Below are positions 7,175-7,220 of a stretch of 7,220 nt of DNA, one piece after another. The position numbers and the translations under genes are program-made. The stretch lies in the NCBI GenBank assembly GCA_025450375.1, contig JANWHO010000129.1, positions 1-7,220 on the forward strand, read 5' to 3'. Position 1 is the stretch's first letter. Each line of letters begins with the position of its first letter. The notes beneath the pieces were generated by a model that was not told the origin of the DNA, did not search any database, and worked only from the letters and a program-made list of their open reading frames with translations. This DNA is from Chloroflexota bacterium (GTDB lineage Bacteria; Chloroflexota; UBA5177; JANWHV01).

Positions 7175-7183
7175 TGCATCAGG
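7170..7183. repeat. 14-base perfect palindrome over a stop codon
   Basis: CCTGATGCATCAGG equals its own reverse complement and spans the TGA of the double-VWA gene and the possible next start. It could fold as a five-pair stem with a TGCA loop or bind a dimeric regulator. No T-run follows, so it is not a standard terminator. One such palindrome is not surprising by chance in 7 kb. Confidence 0.5.
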
Positions 7184-7220
7184 CTCGGGAGGCGAGTACA
7201 ACCCGTAGGCAAGCGCGGGA
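7174..7220 (+). CDS. Possible start of a further operon gene, partial
   Basis: The sequence TGATG places an ATG at 7174-7176 that shares one base with the stop codon of the double-VWA gene, an arrangement typical of translationally coupled genes. Fifteen codons (MHQAREASTTRRQAR) run to the window edge without a stop. There is no clear Shine-Dalgarno before it. A GGGAGG at 7188-7193 has no start codon after it within the window, so a later start outside the window is equally possible. Product cannot be recognised. Confidence 0.3.
   Translation, partial: MHQAREASTTRRQAR

Noticed and set aside
7170..7220. Rho-independent terminator after the double-VWA gene
   Set aside because: The palindrome gives only a five-pair stem, no T-run follows, and the next reading frame may begin here.
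1..7220. CRISPR array, insertion sequence, tRNA or rRNA
   Set aside because: No regularly spaced repeats, transposase motifs, terminal inverted repeats or RNA-gene signatures were seen.

Overview
The window is GC-rich coding DNA of bacterial type. Two transcription units diverge from a short AT-rich intergenic region. On the minus strand, running off the left edge, is the N-terminal third or so of an exported eight-bladed quinoprotein (PQQ dehydrogenase-like) beta-propeller. On the plus strand is a tight run of three membrane-protein genes, possibly followed by a fourth that starts on the last stop codon. The base composition, the Shine-Dalgarno motifs and the co-occurrence of BatA-like and GATase/VWA membrane proteins with a low-complexity membrane protein suggest a soil- or heat-associated lineage such as Chloroflexota or a relative. 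No rRNA, tRNA or other marker is present, so this is only a guess.

Layout. 1-844 (minus): quinoprotein-like propeller with a signal peptide, partial. 845-1139: divergent intergenic region whose core, 951-1020, is only about 27% GC. 1140-2765: membrane protein with three predicted membrane segments and a long Gly/Ser/Ala/Lys-rich extracytoplasmic tail. 2787-4625: BatA-like membrane protein with an N-terminal two-helix anchor, a VWA domain that has lost its metal site, and a C-terminal membrane helix. 4628-7174: 848-residue membrane protein with two VWA domains, both with intact metal sites; the second lies inside a glutamine-amidotransferase-like fold that lacks a catalytic cysteine. 7174-7220: possible start of a further gene.

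How the genes may work together. The three plus-strand proteins look like membrane-anchored, outward-facing components of the MoxR/VWA ('Bat'-like) type, which in several bacteria act as chaperones or maturation factors for exported proteins. In methylotrophs, VWA and MoxR-type proteins (MxaR, MxaC, MxaL and relatives) are encoded beside methanol dehydrogenase and are needed to mature that PQQ/calcium enzyme. Here a VWA operon sits back to back with a quinoprotein-like gene, so the propeller could be its client. The propeller keeps several residues expected to touch PQQ, but appears to have lost the vicinal cysteine pair and two calcium ligands. No MoxR ATPase or DUF58 gene is visible inside the window, so the link is a hypothesis.
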